Assembly: GCA_903839405.1 (NCBI GenBank)
Contig: CAIMCD010000020.1
Location: forward strand, 1-62,097
Direction: 5' to 3'
Source of the DNA: an uncultured Chlorobiaceae bacterium
GTDB taxonomy: Bacteria > Bacteroidota > Chlorobiia > Chlorobiales > Chlorobiaceae
Length of the DNA: 62,097 nucleotides
This document shows positions 9,076-17,975 of this stretch, in pieces (position 1 is the first letter of the stretch; each line of letters begins with the position of its first letter). The notes below the pieces were generated by a model that was given only the letters and a program-made list of their open reading frames with translations, was not told the DNA's origin and made no database searches. Both the position numbers and the translations under genes were made by a program.

Positions 9076-9822
9076 TTACGGAAAAGTTGCTTTCGGAGGC
9101 TTTTGCCATAAAGCAGTATTGAAGGAAAAGGGCTGCATTCCCTCTCCCTGCCAGACAGCCTCATGTTGAAGGATGGTGAGCGTCAGGGTTTGCATACGCT
9201 TGTCAGGATTTTTTGCGGCAAATGCTTCGGGCGTGAGGAGAGCGGTACAGCAGTGCGCTTCAGGGTCACGGACAGAGCGGTAGATAATTGCGGCAAGTGA
9301 GAGCTGCCGCGCAACATTTGCAAATGCCTGTGTTGCACGGTAGTCGTCCGGGGCTTCCCATAGGGTGCGATCTTTCTGGAATGGAGGGTGGCGCAGATCA
9401 ACCATTTTTCCTCTGACCGGAACGGAAAAGGTGGTGAACTGGGCGGGTGGGAGCCGGTTGAGTCCCACCGAGTCCTGCAGAAATTGCCACCGCCGGTATC
9501 CGACCTCTGCCGCAGCGGTTTTTACCCGTTCGGCTCCATAGAAAACGCCGGGGTCATTCGGTGCTCGAAAGCGCGACCCTTTGGGGGAGAGTGTTGGATA
9601 ACGAAATGGTGTGGAGAGCAAATAGTGCAGTCCGGCACTCTCACTTGGTGCAGGCGGCTTGCCTTGTTCAAGAATCTCTTCAAGCAGCTCCTGTTCAGCA
9701 AGTGAGTCCACGATTTTCATGGTCGAAACCACATGCTGGGCCTCAACCACTCTCCATATTTTCCACTGATGCTCCCTGGCTTCAGACAACACCCCGGCTG
9801 GCGTCCAGATAGGTGACAACAT
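9076..9822 (-). CDS. RES-domain toxin (NAD-degrading type II TA family)
   Basis: RES-family protein, 248 residues from the ATG at 9822, preceded by GAGGG with 8-nt spacing. RES toxins studied so far deplete NAD+ in the cell and are neutralised by an Xre partner. Visible conserved positions: W23-R24 at the start of the domain, FRYP with R74, R84/R86, GVFYGAE with E98, and LAAIIYRSVRD with a Ser further on; these fit the Arg/Glu/Ser pattern that gave the family its name. The start overlaps the antitoxin 3' end by 41 nt, as is common in these operons. A GTG at 9792 is an alternative start. The chain appears intact. Confidence 0.82.
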   Translation of the reverse strand: MLSPIWTPAGVLSEAREHQWKIWRVVEAQHVVSTMKIVDSLAEQELLEEILEQGKPPAPSESAGLHYLLSTPFRYPTLSPKGSRFRAPNDPGVFYGAERVKTAAAEVGYRRWQFLQDSVGLNRLPPAQFTTFSVPVRGKMVDLRHPPFQKDRTLWEAPDDYRATQAFANVARQLSLAAIIYRSVRDPEAHCCTALLTPEAFAAKNPDKRMQTLTLTILQHEAVWQGEGMQPFSFNTALWQKPPKATFP

Positions 9823-10162
9823 GAACAAGTCCCTCGGTTGTTTCAATAAGCTCAACTGGCTTGCGACCGAAAAGAGCCTTGTTTTCACTGTTCATCCATA
9901 CTCTGGCGGTCTCCGCAGAACCGCCTGTAATCGAATCAAGCGAGCGGAAGAGCCGGACCAGCAGCACCGCAAACTCCCACTCTTTTCTTTCGCGGGAGAG
10001 CTGGAAGCTTCCTGTATTGAGACGGCTGACCGTGGCCGCGCTCAACCCTAGAATCCGGGCAAGCCTGTTGTTCGGGATGCCAAGGTAAAGCGCTGTGTTC
10101 CGCAACGCTTTCGACAGCACCGCCTGCTGGCTTTCGGGCTGGATTTCTCTGGATTGTTGCAT
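9782..10162 (-). CDS. Xre/MbcA/ParS-type antitoxin of the RES toxin
   Basis: 126-residue antitoxin beginning MQQSREIQPESQQ. The N-terminal half holds a Xre-like helix-turn-helix (LARILGLSAATVSRLNTG, about 49-66); the C-terminal half is the toxin-binding domain (VRLFRSLDSITGG, then RVWMNSENKALFGRKPVEL). It precedes and overlaps the RES gene, the usual order for this module. An inverted repeat at 10189-10222, just upstream, is a likely autoregulatory operator. The frame is open to 10366 but the upstream part is A+T-rich promoter-like DNA, so the ATG at 10162 is chosen. Confidence 0.83.
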   Translation of the reverse strand: MQQSREIQPESQQAVLSKALRNTALYLGIPNNRLARILGLSAATVSRLNTGSFQLSRERKEWEFAVLLVRLFRSLDSITGGSAETARVWMNSENKALFGRKPVELIETTEGLVHVVTYLDASRGVV

Positions 10163-10188
10163 GGATAGCGCTCTCTTTTTTTTTGTTG

Positions 10189-10222
10189 CTACAGAAATAA
10201 TATAGTCATTTTTTTTCTGTAG
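10189..10222 (-). promoter_or_regulatory. Operator-like inverted repeat upstream of Xre-RES operon
   Basis: Nine-base arms CTACAGAAA (10189-10197) and TTTCTGTAG (10214-10222) are perfect complements with a 16-nt A+T-rich spacer. The repeat sits 27-60 nt upstream of the antitoxin ATG, and a TATATT box reads on the minus strand within the spacer. A Xre antitoxin dimer binding here would repress its own operon. Position and symmetry are seen; function is inferred. Confidence 0.55.
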
Positions 10223-10567
10223 AGGAAGCTTTCCGTGGTGGGTTGATTTTTTGTTGCTGCACATTATTGGATCGTTTAAGCCTCGCAGGGGTGGAGCCTT
10301 GGTCGATATGATGATGACAGGCCATTCTCTGGTTTTCTCGTTATCTCCGATCTGCCAAGCTCTCATGATCTCAAGAAAGACGTATTTTATGAATCAGGTG
10401 ATGATTACGCTTGAAATTCGAGTTTCTGCTCCATAGATTACAAGCAATGTTTTTCGGCTTGCCTCGTTACTTTGTTTTTCATTATAAAGTCATGAGAAAG
10501 GAGGCGATCAAAAGCGAAATAAAGGAACTCAAAAATAGAATTTTGATATTTCTGGGGAGGTAACACC
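10223..10567. other. Intergenic region between divergent Xre-RES and AlbA_2 genes
   Basis: No convincing gene. The DNA is A+T-rich and must hold the promoter of the AlbA_2-type gene. A strong ribosome binding site, GGGGAGG, ends 7 nt before that gene's ATG at 10568. A short frame runs at 10251-10436 but has no ribosome site and no recognisable sequence. Confidence 0.5.
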
Positions 10568-12034
10568 ATGAGTATTGATCGATCCGATGACTATTTAATC
10601 AGTATTCTGAAAGATCTGTGTCAACTTCCCTCGGAAATCGAATGGGTGGAGTTCAAGCATAATAACTCAGATCCTGATGAGATCGGAGAATATCTTTCTG
10701 CTCTTGCTAATTCTGCGGCATTGCTTGGTAAAGTAACTGCCTGGTTAGTCTGGGGTATTGACAATCACTCACATGGTATTCTTGGGACGGATTTTAATCC
10801 ACGTCAGTTTAAAGTTGGTAATCAGGAACTTGGAAGCTGGCTTCTGCAACTACTCAGTCCCAAAATCAATTTTCGATTCCACTGTTTACTGGTTGATAAA
10901 AGACCTGTAGTGATGCTGGAAATTGATGCTGCTTTTCGCCATCCGGTTCAGTTTAAAAACATTGAGTTTATCCGGATCGGTTCGTATAAGAAAAAACTCA
11001 AGGAGTTTCCCGAAAAGGAGCGTCAGCTTTGGAGGCTCTTTGAGCGGAGGCACTTTGAGCAGGAGATTGCTGCTGAAAATGTAACGGCTGAAGAGGTACT
11101 GAAATTTATGGATTATCCGGCATATTTTACTTTACTGAAGAGTAATCTTCCTGAAGGTCGTGAAGGAATCATTGGTGCTTTGGCGGCTGATGAATTGATT
11201 GTCTCCGGCTATGGAGGAAAATGGAATATTACTAATCTTGGGGCGATGTTGTTTGCCCGGCAACTCAGCGACTTTCGACCTCTCAAACGTAAATCTATAA
11301 GGGTCGTGCTTTATGAGGGTGAAGATCGGGCAAAAACAATTCGTGAGCAGGAAGGTATCAAAGGTTATGCTTGCGGTTTTAAGGGTTTGATAGGCTTTAT
11401 TACCAATCTGTTGCCAAGTAACGAGGTTATAGGGCAAGCTTTGCGCAAAGAGGTTCCCATGTTTCCTGAGCTGGCAATTCGTGAGCTGGTTGCCAATGCT
11501 ATTATCCATCAGGATTTTTATGCCACAGGCACCGCTCCCATGATTGAGATTTTTGCAAGCCGGATCGAAATTACTAATCCCGGTCTGCCGCTGGTTAAAA
11601 TTGACCGCTTTCTCGACAGCCCTCCCAAATCACGCAATGAAGAACTAGCTTCATTCATGCGTCGAATCGGTATCTGCGAGGAGCGGGGCAGTGGTATTGA
11701 TAAGGTTGTTTTTCAGACCGAGCTTTATCAACTTCCCGCACCGATATTTGAAACAACGGACGAGCATACCCGAACCGTATTATTTGCTCATCGGGAGTTG
11801 AAAGAGATGGACAAAGCTGATCGGGTTCGTGCCTGCTACCTTCATGCGTGTTTGAAATATGTGCAGCGTGATTTTATGACCAACACAAGTCTGCGAGAAC
11901 GTTTCGGAATTGAAGAAAAAAATCGTGCCATGGTTTCCCGGATTATTTCAGATACAAAGGCTGATGAGCTTATTCGCTGTTTTGATGATTCTGTTGGCAG
12001 CAAGGCAAAAAAGTACATTCCATGGTGGGCCTGA
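10568..12034 (+). CDS. AlbA_2 (Schlafen-type) DNA-binding domain and HATPase_c_4 protein
   Basis: 488-residue protein of the family often called 'ATP-dependent DNA helicase RecG-like' or 'divergent AAA-4'. The N-terminal AlbA_2 domain (about 15-150) begins LPSEIEWVEFKHN and includes LVWGIDNHSHGILG. The C-terminal half carries the GHKL-type ATPase motif ELAIRELVANAIIHQDFY (about 301-318), IEITNPG, and RRIGICEERGSGIDKV. These proteins are usually annotated as transcriptional regulators and often occur near mobile or defence genes. Base composition is more A+T-rich than mutS2 next door, consistent with acquisition. It is divergent from the Xre-RES pair. No biochemical role can be assigned. Confidence 0.8.
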   Translation: MSIDRSDDYLISILKDLCQLPSEIEWVEFKHNNSDPDEIGEYLSALANSAALLGKVTAWLVWGIDNHSHGILGTDFNPRQFKVGNQELGSWLLQLLSPKINFRFHCLLVDKRPVVMLEIDAAFRHPVQFKNIEFIRIGSYKKKLKEFPEKERQLWRLFERRHFEQEIAAENVTAEEVLKFMDYPAYFTLLKSNLPEGREGIIGALAADELIVSGYGGKWNITNLGAMLFARQLSDFRPLKRKSIRVVLYEGEDRAKTIREQEGIKGYACGFKGLIGFITNLLPSNEVIGQALRKEVPMFPELAIRELVANAIIHQDFYATGTAPMIEIFASRIEITNPGLPLVKIDRFLDSPPKSRNEELASFMRRIGICEERGSGIDKVVFQTELYQLPAPIFETTDEHTRTVLFAHRELKEMDKADRVRACYLHACLKYVQRDFMTNTSLRERFGIEEKNRAMVSRIISDTKADELIRCFDDSVGSKAKKYIPWWA

Positions 12035-12039
12035 AAATG

Positions 12040-12079
12040 AACCCTTATTTGCGTGACCGTTGCTTGATGGATAAGGGTT
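12040..12079 (+). terminator. Hairpin downstream of AlbA_2 gene
   Basis: AACCCTTAT (12040-12048) pairs perfectly with ATAAGGGTT (12071-12079) around a 22-nt loop, 6 nt after the stop codon. No U-tract follows, so it may be a weak terminator or an mRNA-stabilising end. Confidence 0.4.
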
Positions 12080-12257
12080 GAAAAGCCATTAGCCCTTCTG
12101 TAAGGTATATGATTCAAAGGGTTATAGCTGTTTTTAATTTGCTTGATCGTTGCTTGCTTGGTCACTGTGGCGATCTTCGCTGACAGGTTATTTCAATTTT
12201 TCTAGAAAGAATATCAACTGAGAAAAACCTGAGTAGAATGGTTAGTAATCTCTGAGT

Positions 12258-12280
12258 CCGGTGTCATTACCGGCTTTTTT
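12258..12280 (+). terminator. Weak intrinsic terminator-like hairpin
   Basis: CCGGT (12258-12262) and ACCGG (12269-12273) pair around a 6-nt loop and are followed by C then six T (12275-12280). The stem is only five base pairs. Confidence 0.4.
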
Positions 12281-12361
12281 CGATTGTTATATTTGTTATA
12301 ATGCTTTCAAAACTCTTTTAACGTCTCATCCGCAACAGCCTGTAACGCCATATAATCCTCC

Positions 12362-14743
12362 ATGAACACCATCACCCTGAAAAAGCTTGAGTTTGACAAG
12401 GTTGCCGACTATACCACACAGTTTTGCCTTTCAGCGATGGGGCGCGATCATCTTTTGGCGGCGGTGCCGGAGGTGGAGCGGGGACTGCTGGTTACGGAGC
12501 TGGAGCGGGTGCTTGAGTTGAGGAATATGCTGCAGGAGGGGCTCACCCTTCCCTTTTCCTATCTGCCGGACACCCGGTCGCTGCTCAAAAAGCTGGAGGT
12601 GCTGGAGAGCTATCTTGAGCCGGAAGAGCTGCAGGATATCTACCACCTCCTCTACTCCTCAGCGCAACTGCGCAAGTTCATGTTCAGCAACCGCGAGGTC
12701 TATCCGCTGCTGAATGAGTTCACTATTATCTTATGGCTTGAAAAAACCCTGCAGACCGCTATCCGCCGGATTATTGATGAGCAGGGACGGGTGCGCGATA
12801 CGGCAAGCGACGGGCTCTTGATGATTCGCCGGGAGCTGGGCGAGAGTCGTGAGCTGATCCGGCGCAAAATGGAGCGCCTGCTTCGCCGATGTCAGGAGAA
12901 CGGCTGGCTGATGGAGGAGACCGTGGCGGTCAAGAACGGCCGCTTGACGCTCGGGCTGAGGGTCGAGAACAAGTACAAGATTGCAGGCTACATACAGGAC
13001 TACTCCCGCACTGGGCAGACTGTTTTTATTGAACCGGCGGAGACTCTTGAGATCAGCAACCGGATTCAGGATCTTGAAATCAGCGAGCGGCGGGAGATCG
13101 AGCGCATTCTGAAGGAGATTTCCGATCAGTTGCGCCCGGAACTTGAAAATCTGGCCCATAACGAGAGCGTGCTCTCGCGCTTTGATGCCCTCTACGCGCG
13201 GGCTCGCTTTGCGGTTGAAACGAGCGGCGTGCTTCCCGGAATTGCGCGGGACCACTCGCTCCGCATTATCCGGGGATTTCACCCCTGGCTGCTGATTTCG
13301 CACCGTCATACCGATGTTGTGCCACTTGACCTTGAGCTGGATGAAGGGGAGCGGGTGCTGGTGATCTCCGGCCCCAACGCCGGGGGTAAATCGGTGGCGA
13401 TGAAGAGCGCTGGCCTGCTCTGTTGCATGTTGATGCACGGCTACCTTTTGCCTTGCAGCGAAAGCTCGGTTTTCCCGCTCTTCAGCGATATTTTTATCGA
13501 GATCGGTGACGATCAGTCGATTGAGAACGACCTCTCTACCTTCAGCTCCCATCTTGGTGAGATCCGCCACATTCTTGAGGGTGCCGGAAGCTCCTCACTG
13601 GTGCTGATTGATGAGCTTTGCGCCGGCACGGATGTTGAGGAGGGTGGAGCTATAGCCCGGGCCGTGATTGAGGAGCTGCTTCACCGGGGAGCGAAAACCA
13701 TTGTAACCACCCATCTCGGCGAGCTGAAAGCCTACGCCCATGAGCGCGAAGGGGTGCTGAACGGGGCGATGGAGTTTAACCGGGCCGGGCTTCTGCCGAC
13801 CTTCCGCTTTATCAAGGGGCTGCCGGGCAACAGCTTTGCCTTTGCCATGATGCAGCGGATGGGCTTTGCGGCCTCGCTGGTGGAGCGGGCAACCGGCTTT
13901 ATGCAGGGCGAGCGGCTCGGCTTGGATCGGATGCTGGATGACCTGAGCCATACGCTCGAAGAGAACCGCCTGCTCAAACGCTCTCTTGAGGCGGATCGGG
14001 CCCTGCTGGAGGAGCGGGAGCGTTTTCTGCAGCAGGAGGAGAAGGGGCTTGAAAAGCGGCAGCGGGAGGTGAAGCTCACGGTGTCGCGGGAGCTGCAGAA
14101 AGAGGTGGAACATGCCCGCAAGGAGATCCGGGGGATTCTTCAGGAGGTTAAAAGCGCGCCAACCGATGAAAAAACCCTGCAGGAGGCCCGAAAAAAACTC
14201 GGCATGAAAAAGCAGGAGGCCGAAAAAAAGGAGTCGGCGCTGCAGGCTGAAGCCCAATCGGCCCTGCCGCTGGATCGTTCCATTCGGGAGGGTGACCTGG
14301 TCAGGATTCTTGATACCACCACCTCCGGTGAGGTGGAGAGCATTAACCAGGAGAGCGTGGTTGTTCGGTGCGGTAACTTCCGGTTGACCACATCGCTGAA
14401 AAATCTTGAAAAGACCTCCAAAACCCGCGCTAAAAAAACCCTCAAAGAGCCTCTGCCAACCGAAAAGAGAGGCTCCTGGTCGGCCATTACCGGAGGGGTT
14501 GAGTCAACACGGCTTGATTTGCGGGGCCTCAGCGGTGATGAGGCGATTATGGCTGTTGGGCGTTTTATTGATACCATGATGCTCAACAACATCCACTCCG
14601 CCACCATTGTGCATGGCAAGGGCACCGGTTCCCTGCGCCAGAGAACGGCGGAGTTTTTGCAGCAGCACCGCCGCGTCAAAAGCTTTCGCCTTGGTGAGTG
14701 GGGTGAAGGGGGAACCGGAGTGACGGTTGTGGAAATGGAGTAA
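12362..14743 (+). CDS. mutS2: Endonuclease MutS2
   Basis: MutS2, 793 residues: a MutS-like ATPase with a C-terminal Smr nuclease domain, implicated in suppressing recombination and in rescue of collided ribosomes. Core/lever domains fill about 1-300. Walker A GPNAGGKS lies around 337-344, Walker B LVLIDELCAGTDVEEG around 416-431, and a charged coiled-coil-rich segment around 520-640. The Smr domain starts at LDLRGLSGDEA (about 717) with the VHGKGTGSLR motif (about 753). The mismatch-recognition domain of MutS is absent, as expected. Start is the ATG giving MNTITLKKLEFDKV. Confidence 0.95.
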   Translation: MNTITLKKLEFDKVADYTTQFCLSAMGRDHLLAAVPEVERGLLVTELERVLELRNMLQEGLTLPFSYLPDTRSLLKKLEVLESYLEPEELQDIYHLLYSSAQLRKFMFSNREVYPLLNEFTIILWLEKTLQTAIRRIIDEQGRVRDTASDGLLMIRRELGESRELIRRKMERLLRRCQENGWLMEETVAVKNGRLTLGLRVENKYKIAGYIQDYSRTGQTVFIEPAETLEISNRIQDLEISERREIERILKEISDQLRPELENLAHNESVLSRFDALYARARFAVETSGVLPGIARDHSLRIIRGFHPWLLISHRHTDVVPLDLELDEGERVLVISGPNAGGKSVAMKSAGLLCCMLMHGYLLPCSESSVFPLFSDIFIEIGDDQSIENDLSTFSSHLGEIRHILEGAGSSSLVLIDELCAGTDVEEGGAIARAVIEELLHRGAKTIVTTHLGELKAYAHEREGVLNGAMEFNRAGLLPTFRFIKGLPGNSFAFAMMQRMGFAASLVERATGFMQGERLGLDRMLDDLSHTLEENRLLKRSLEADRALLEERERFLQQEEKGLEKRQREVKLTVSRELQKEVEHARKEIRGILQEVKSAPTDEKTLQEARKKLGMKKQEAEKKESALQAEAQSALPLDRSIREGDLVRILDTTTSGEVESINQESVVVRCGNFRLTTSLKNLEKTSKTRAKKTLKEPLPTEKRGSWSAITGGVESTRLDLRGLSGDEAIMAVGRFIDTMMLNNIHSATIVHGKGTGSLRQRTAEFLQQHRRVKSFRLGEWGEGGTGVTVVEME

Positions 14744-14818
14744 TAATCATTATTATTGCAAGAATGGTCGATGCGTTGAAAAACAGCATCCAATAGCGTA
14801 TCTTGTGCCGAAGGGAGC

Positions 14819-15493
14819 TTGGCAATCAGGCAGTGCGCTGTGTTCCGGCTTTTAACTAATATAATTTCCCAGGGTTTGAAAGAACCGTACCAATCATATC
14901 TGACGATACCCAATCAGTTGACCGCCTTGAGGATTCTGCTGGTGCCGGTTTTTGTGCTGCTGCTTCTGCAGGTTGATCCCTATATGAAGCTTTTCGGGGT
15001 TATTGTGTTTGCGGTGGCATCCCTCACCGACATTTATGATGGTTATCATGCCCGTAAATATGGCGTCATTACCCGCCTTGGGGCTTTTCTGGATCCGCTG
15101 GCCGACAAGTTGCTCATTACCGCCGCCTTTTTGCTCTATGTCTGGATGGGCTATCTGGTACTCTGGATGGTGGTGCTGGTTATTGTGCGCGATGTTGTGG
15201 TAACCGGGCTCAGGGTCTATGCGGAGTACATGGATCGTCCGGTTGTGACCAGTGTCGAGGCAAAGTATAAAACTCTGGTGCAGAATCTTTTTGTCTACCT
15301 GATCATGGTGCTGATCCTTTTGAAGGAGTCGGTTTTTTCCGGCAAGGGAGTTGCCCTCATGATCCAGCGTTTTCTTCTCTCCGATACTCTCGACTATATC
15401 ATGCTCGCAGTAACCATTTTTACGGTTTATACCGGCGTCTCCTATCTTGTCAGCAACTGGAAACTTTCGCTGCAGAAGCCGGTTCAGGAGTGA
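14819..15493 (+). CDS. pgsA: CDP-diacylglycerol-glycerol-3-phosphate 3-phosphatidyltransferase
   Basis: Inner-membrane enzyme making phosphatidylglycerol phosphate from CDP-diacylglycerol. The CDP-alcohol phosphotransferase motif D-G-x2-A-R-x8-G-x3-D-x3-D is complete (DGYHARKYGVITRLGAFLDP then LAD, about residues 73-95). Several membrane segments follow. The start is uncertain: the TTG at 14819 has AAGGGAG only one base away, while an in-frame TTG at 14876 begins closer to the conserved LTIPNQLTALRI. The next gene, pgpA, catalyses the following step, and the two overlap or abut. Confidence 0.9.
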   Translation: MAIRQCAVFRLLTNIISQGLKEPYQSYLTIPNQLTALRILLVPVFVLLLLQVDPYMKLFGVIVFAVASLTDIYDGYHARKYGVITRLGAFLDPLADKLLITAAFLLYVWMGYLVLWMVVLVIVRDVVVTGLRVYAEYMDRPVVTSVEAKYKTLVQNLFVYLIMVLILLKESVFSGKGVALMIQRFLLSDTLDYIMLAVTIFTVYTGVSYLVSNWKLSLQKPVQE

Positions 15494-15501
15494 ATGGGGC
15501 C

Positions 15502-15972
15502 ATGAAGCTGCTCATTGCAAAAATGCTCTCCACCTGTTTTGGCCTCGGCTATTTTCCCGTTGCTCCCGGCACGGTCACGAGTATTGCCGCTGTTGCCTGC
15601 TATTTTTTTCTGCCAGCTTTGCATCAACCGCTGTTCTTGCTCCCATTGGTGCTGCTTTTCTGTGTGGCTGGAATATGGGCCTCTCCGCTTATGGAAGAGG
15701 TGTATGGAAGTGACCCCTCGGTGGTCACCATTGATGAGCTTGCCGGTCAGTGGGTGGCGCTGGCGTTTTTGCCGATCGGTCTTTTGCCCGCACTGCTTTC
15801 ACTGCTCTTTTTCCGTTTTTTTGATATTGCAAAACCGGGCCCCATCGATGCCGCCCAGCGTTTACCGGGTGGATGGGGGATCATGACGGATGACCTGCTT
15901 GCCGGTCTCTTTGCAAATCTCTCGGTGTGGATGGTGCTTTTTATCTTCGGCCTCTTTCACCTCTCCCTGTAG
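15502..15972 (+). CDS. pgpA: Phosphatidylglycerophosphatase A
   Basis: Dephosphorylates phosphatidylglycerol phosphate to phosphatidylglycerol. 156 residues from the ATG at 15502 (an in-frame GTG at 15490 overlaps the pgsA stop). Family blocks: GLGYFPVAPGTVTSIAA at the N-terminus, VVTIDELAGQWVAL in the middle with the conserved DE, FFRFFDIAKPGPI, and GGWGIMTDDLLAG with the DD near the C-terminus. The last 16 nt overlap the 3' end of dxs on the opposite strand, so the two transcripts converge. Confidence 0.93.
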   Translation: MKLLIAKMLSTCFGLGYFPVAPGTVTSIAAVACYFFLPALHQPLFLLPLVLLFCVAGIWASPLMEEVYGSDPSVVTIDELAGQWVALAFLPIGLLPALLSLLFFRFFDIAKPGPIDAAQRLPGGWGIMTDDLLAGLFANLSVWMVLFIFGLFHLSL

Positions 15973-17882
15973 AAACGCTTTATCTTTTCCGTCATTGCAG
16001 GGGTATCGAAGCCGATCTCCCGGTAAAGATCCTCCATGCTGCCGTGGGTGACAAAGGCATCGGGCAGCGCAATTTTCAGCACAGGGCGGTTCAACCCCTT
16101 CTCGTTGAGGCAGTCGATCACGGCGCTGCCGAGACCGCCGATCACGCTGTTCTCCTCAATCACGGCAATGTGGGTTGAGTGCGCTGCAACCTCTTCAACG
16201 AGGGCCGTGTCGAGCGGCTTGAGGAACCTCATGTTGACCACGGTTGCACTCGTCCCCTCCAGTTCCAATACTTTGGCCACCTCAAGCGCTTTCTGCACCA
16301 TGTTTCCTATGGCGAGGAGCGCCAACCCTTCGCCATTGCGCAGAATTTCACCTTTTCCTGTTTCAAGGGCCGTGAAGTTTTTGCGCAGCGGCGTACCGGT
16401 GCCGTTGCCTCTTGGATAACGGATGGCTACCGGGCCGTTCAGCGCGTAGAGGGCGGTGTAGAGCATGTCGCGCAGCTCCTGCTCATCGGCCGGGGCCATG
16501 ATGACCATTCCCGGTACACTATGCAGAAAGGAGAGATCGAATGCCCCGTGGTGGGTTGGCCCATCCTCCCCGACCAGTCCGGCCCGGTCAATGGCAAAAA
16601 CAACGTGGAGGTTTTGCTGGGCAACATCATGAATCAACTGGTCGTAGGCGCGCTGCAGAAAGGTCGAGTAGATGGCGAATACCGGTTTGAACCCTTGGAT
16701 GGCAAGTCCGGCGGCAAAGGTAACGGCATGAGGCTCAGCAATGCCGACATCGTAAAAGCGCTTCGGCAGGGCGCATTGAAAGAGGTCGAGCGAGGTTCCG
16801 CCCGGCATGGCCGCTGTAATGGCCGTAATGCGGGGATCTTTCAGGGCAAGCTCAACCAAGGCTTCGCCAAAGACCTCCTGATATTTGGGGGGAAGGGTGG
16901 TGTCGGCGGTTTTAAGAGATTTGCCGGTTGTGGTATCGAAGCCGCCGCTGTGGGCGTGCCATTTACACTGGTTCTCCTCGGCCGGCTTGAACCCTTTGCC
17001 TTTGGTTGTGATAATGTGGAGCAGCTTGGGATGGGGAAGAGCCTGCATCTCCCGGAGCGCCTTGACGAGCTGTTCCATATTGTGGCCATCAATCGGGCCG
17101 AAATAGCGGAAGCCGAGCGCTTCGAAAAAGGCGCCGGGCGTGAAGGTGGCCTTGACGCCCTCTTCAAGTTTGCGGATGGCATTTTTGGCCGCCTCTCCCA
17201 CCTCATTGTTGAGCAGTGAGATCGATTTCCAGATAAATTTACGCGCCTTGTTGTAGGTTTTGTTCAGGGTTATGTTGATCAGATGGGTTCTCAGCCCTCC
17301 GGTGCTGGGTGAAATGGCCATCTGGTTGTCGTTGAGGATAACAAGCACGTCGCTTTTCAGCTCTCCAAGGTGGTTCATTGCCTCAAAGGCCATGCCGCCG
17401 GTCATGCTGCCATCTCCGATGACCGCAATCACCTTTTCGTTGGTGCCGGCCAGATCCCTTGCTGCGGCCATCCCTGCTGCGGCTGAAATGGAGGTTGATG
17501 CATGACCGGTGCCGAAGGCGTCATGGGGGCTCTCCGATATTCTGGGGAATCCGGCAAGGCCGCCATACTGCCGGTTGGATTGCATCTTTTCCCGTCTTCC
17601 GGTCAGGATTTTATGCACGTAGGCCTGGTGACCGACATCCCAGATAATTTTGTCGTGAGGAGTGCTGTAGACATAATGAAGCGCAACGCTCAGCTCTACA
17701 ACGCCAAGGCTTGAAGCAAAATGGCCCCCATTCATGGAGACCAGCTTGATCACCTCCTGGCGGCACTCCTCCGCAAGCAGTTGCAGCTCGGCAAGCGAGA
17801 GCTTTTTGATATCGTCAGGTGAACGGATTTCAGAGAGAAAAGTCGACGGCTCTGCAAGACGAACGGGCAGTGAATCAGGCAT
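15957..17882 (-). CDS. dxs: 1-deoxy-D-xylulose-5-phosphate synthase
   Basis: Thiamine-diphosphate enzyme condensing pyruvate and glyceraldehyde 3-phosphate to DXP, entry point of the non-mevalonate isoprenoid pathway (carotenoids, chlorophyll phytyl/farnesyl tails, quinones) and precursor for PdxJ. 641 residues, full length. The TPP motif begins GDGSMTGGM and ends LNDNQ (about 155-187); DVGHQAYVHKILTGR has the catalytic His near 83; the transketolase central motif DRAGLVGEDGPTHHG and a C-terminal domain follow. Convergent with pgpA, 16-nt overlap. Confidence 0.96.
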   Translation of the reverse strand: MPDSLPVRLAEPSTFLSEIRSPDDIKKLSLAELQLLAEECRQEVIKLVSMNGGHFASSLGVVELSVALHYVYSTPHDKIIWDVGHQAYVHKILTGRREKMQSNRQYGGLAGFPRISESPHDAFGTGHASTSISAAAGMAAARDLAGTNEKVIAVIGDGSMTGGMAFEAMNHLGELKSDVLVILNDNQMAISPSTGGLRTHLINITLNKTYNKARKFIWKSISLLNNEVGEAAKNAIRKLEEGVKATFTPGAFFEALGFRYFGPIDGHNMEQLVKALREMQALPHPKLLHIITTKGKGFKPAEENQCKWHAHSGGFDTTTGKSLKTADTTLPPKYQEVFGEALVELALKDPRITAITAAMPGGTSLDLFQCALPKRFYDVGIAEPHAVTFAAGLAIQGFKPVFAIYSTFLQRAYDQLIHDVAQQNLHVVFAIDRAGLVGEDGPTHHGAFDLSFLHSVPGMVIMAPADEQELRDMLYTALYALNGPVAIRYPRGNGTGTPLRKNFTALETGKGEILRNGEGLALLAIGNMVQKALEVAKVLELEGTSATVVNMRFLKPLDTALVEEVAAHSTHIAVIEENSVIGGLGSAVIDCLNEKGLNRPVLKIALPDAFVTHGSMEDLYREIGFDTPAMTEKIKRFYRER

Positions 17883-17975
17883 AAGATTTCAGAGCTTCAG
17901 GTTAATGGGGTTTTATTGTAACTCCGTCTGAGGCTTCCCGGTTCCATTTCAGCCGCTTTGGTCGCTAGGGATGGT

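Larger units (their letters stand above)
12035..12361. other. Intergenic region before mutS2
   Basis: 327 nt without a gene. It holds the hairpin at 12040-12079, a related-looking GCTTGATCGTTGCTTGCTTGG stretch at about 12140, the weak terminator at 12258-12280, and presumably the mutS2 promoter. Confidence 0.5.

Noticed and set aside
12731..14913. Several minus-strand frames of 129-279 codons under mutS2
   Set aside because: Antisense to Walker and Smr motifs; low-complexity Leu/Arg or Ser/Arg composition typical of shadow frames.
16179..17219. 346-codon plus-strand frame inside dxs
   Set aside because: Opposite a complete Dxs with all TPP motifs; no independent evidence.
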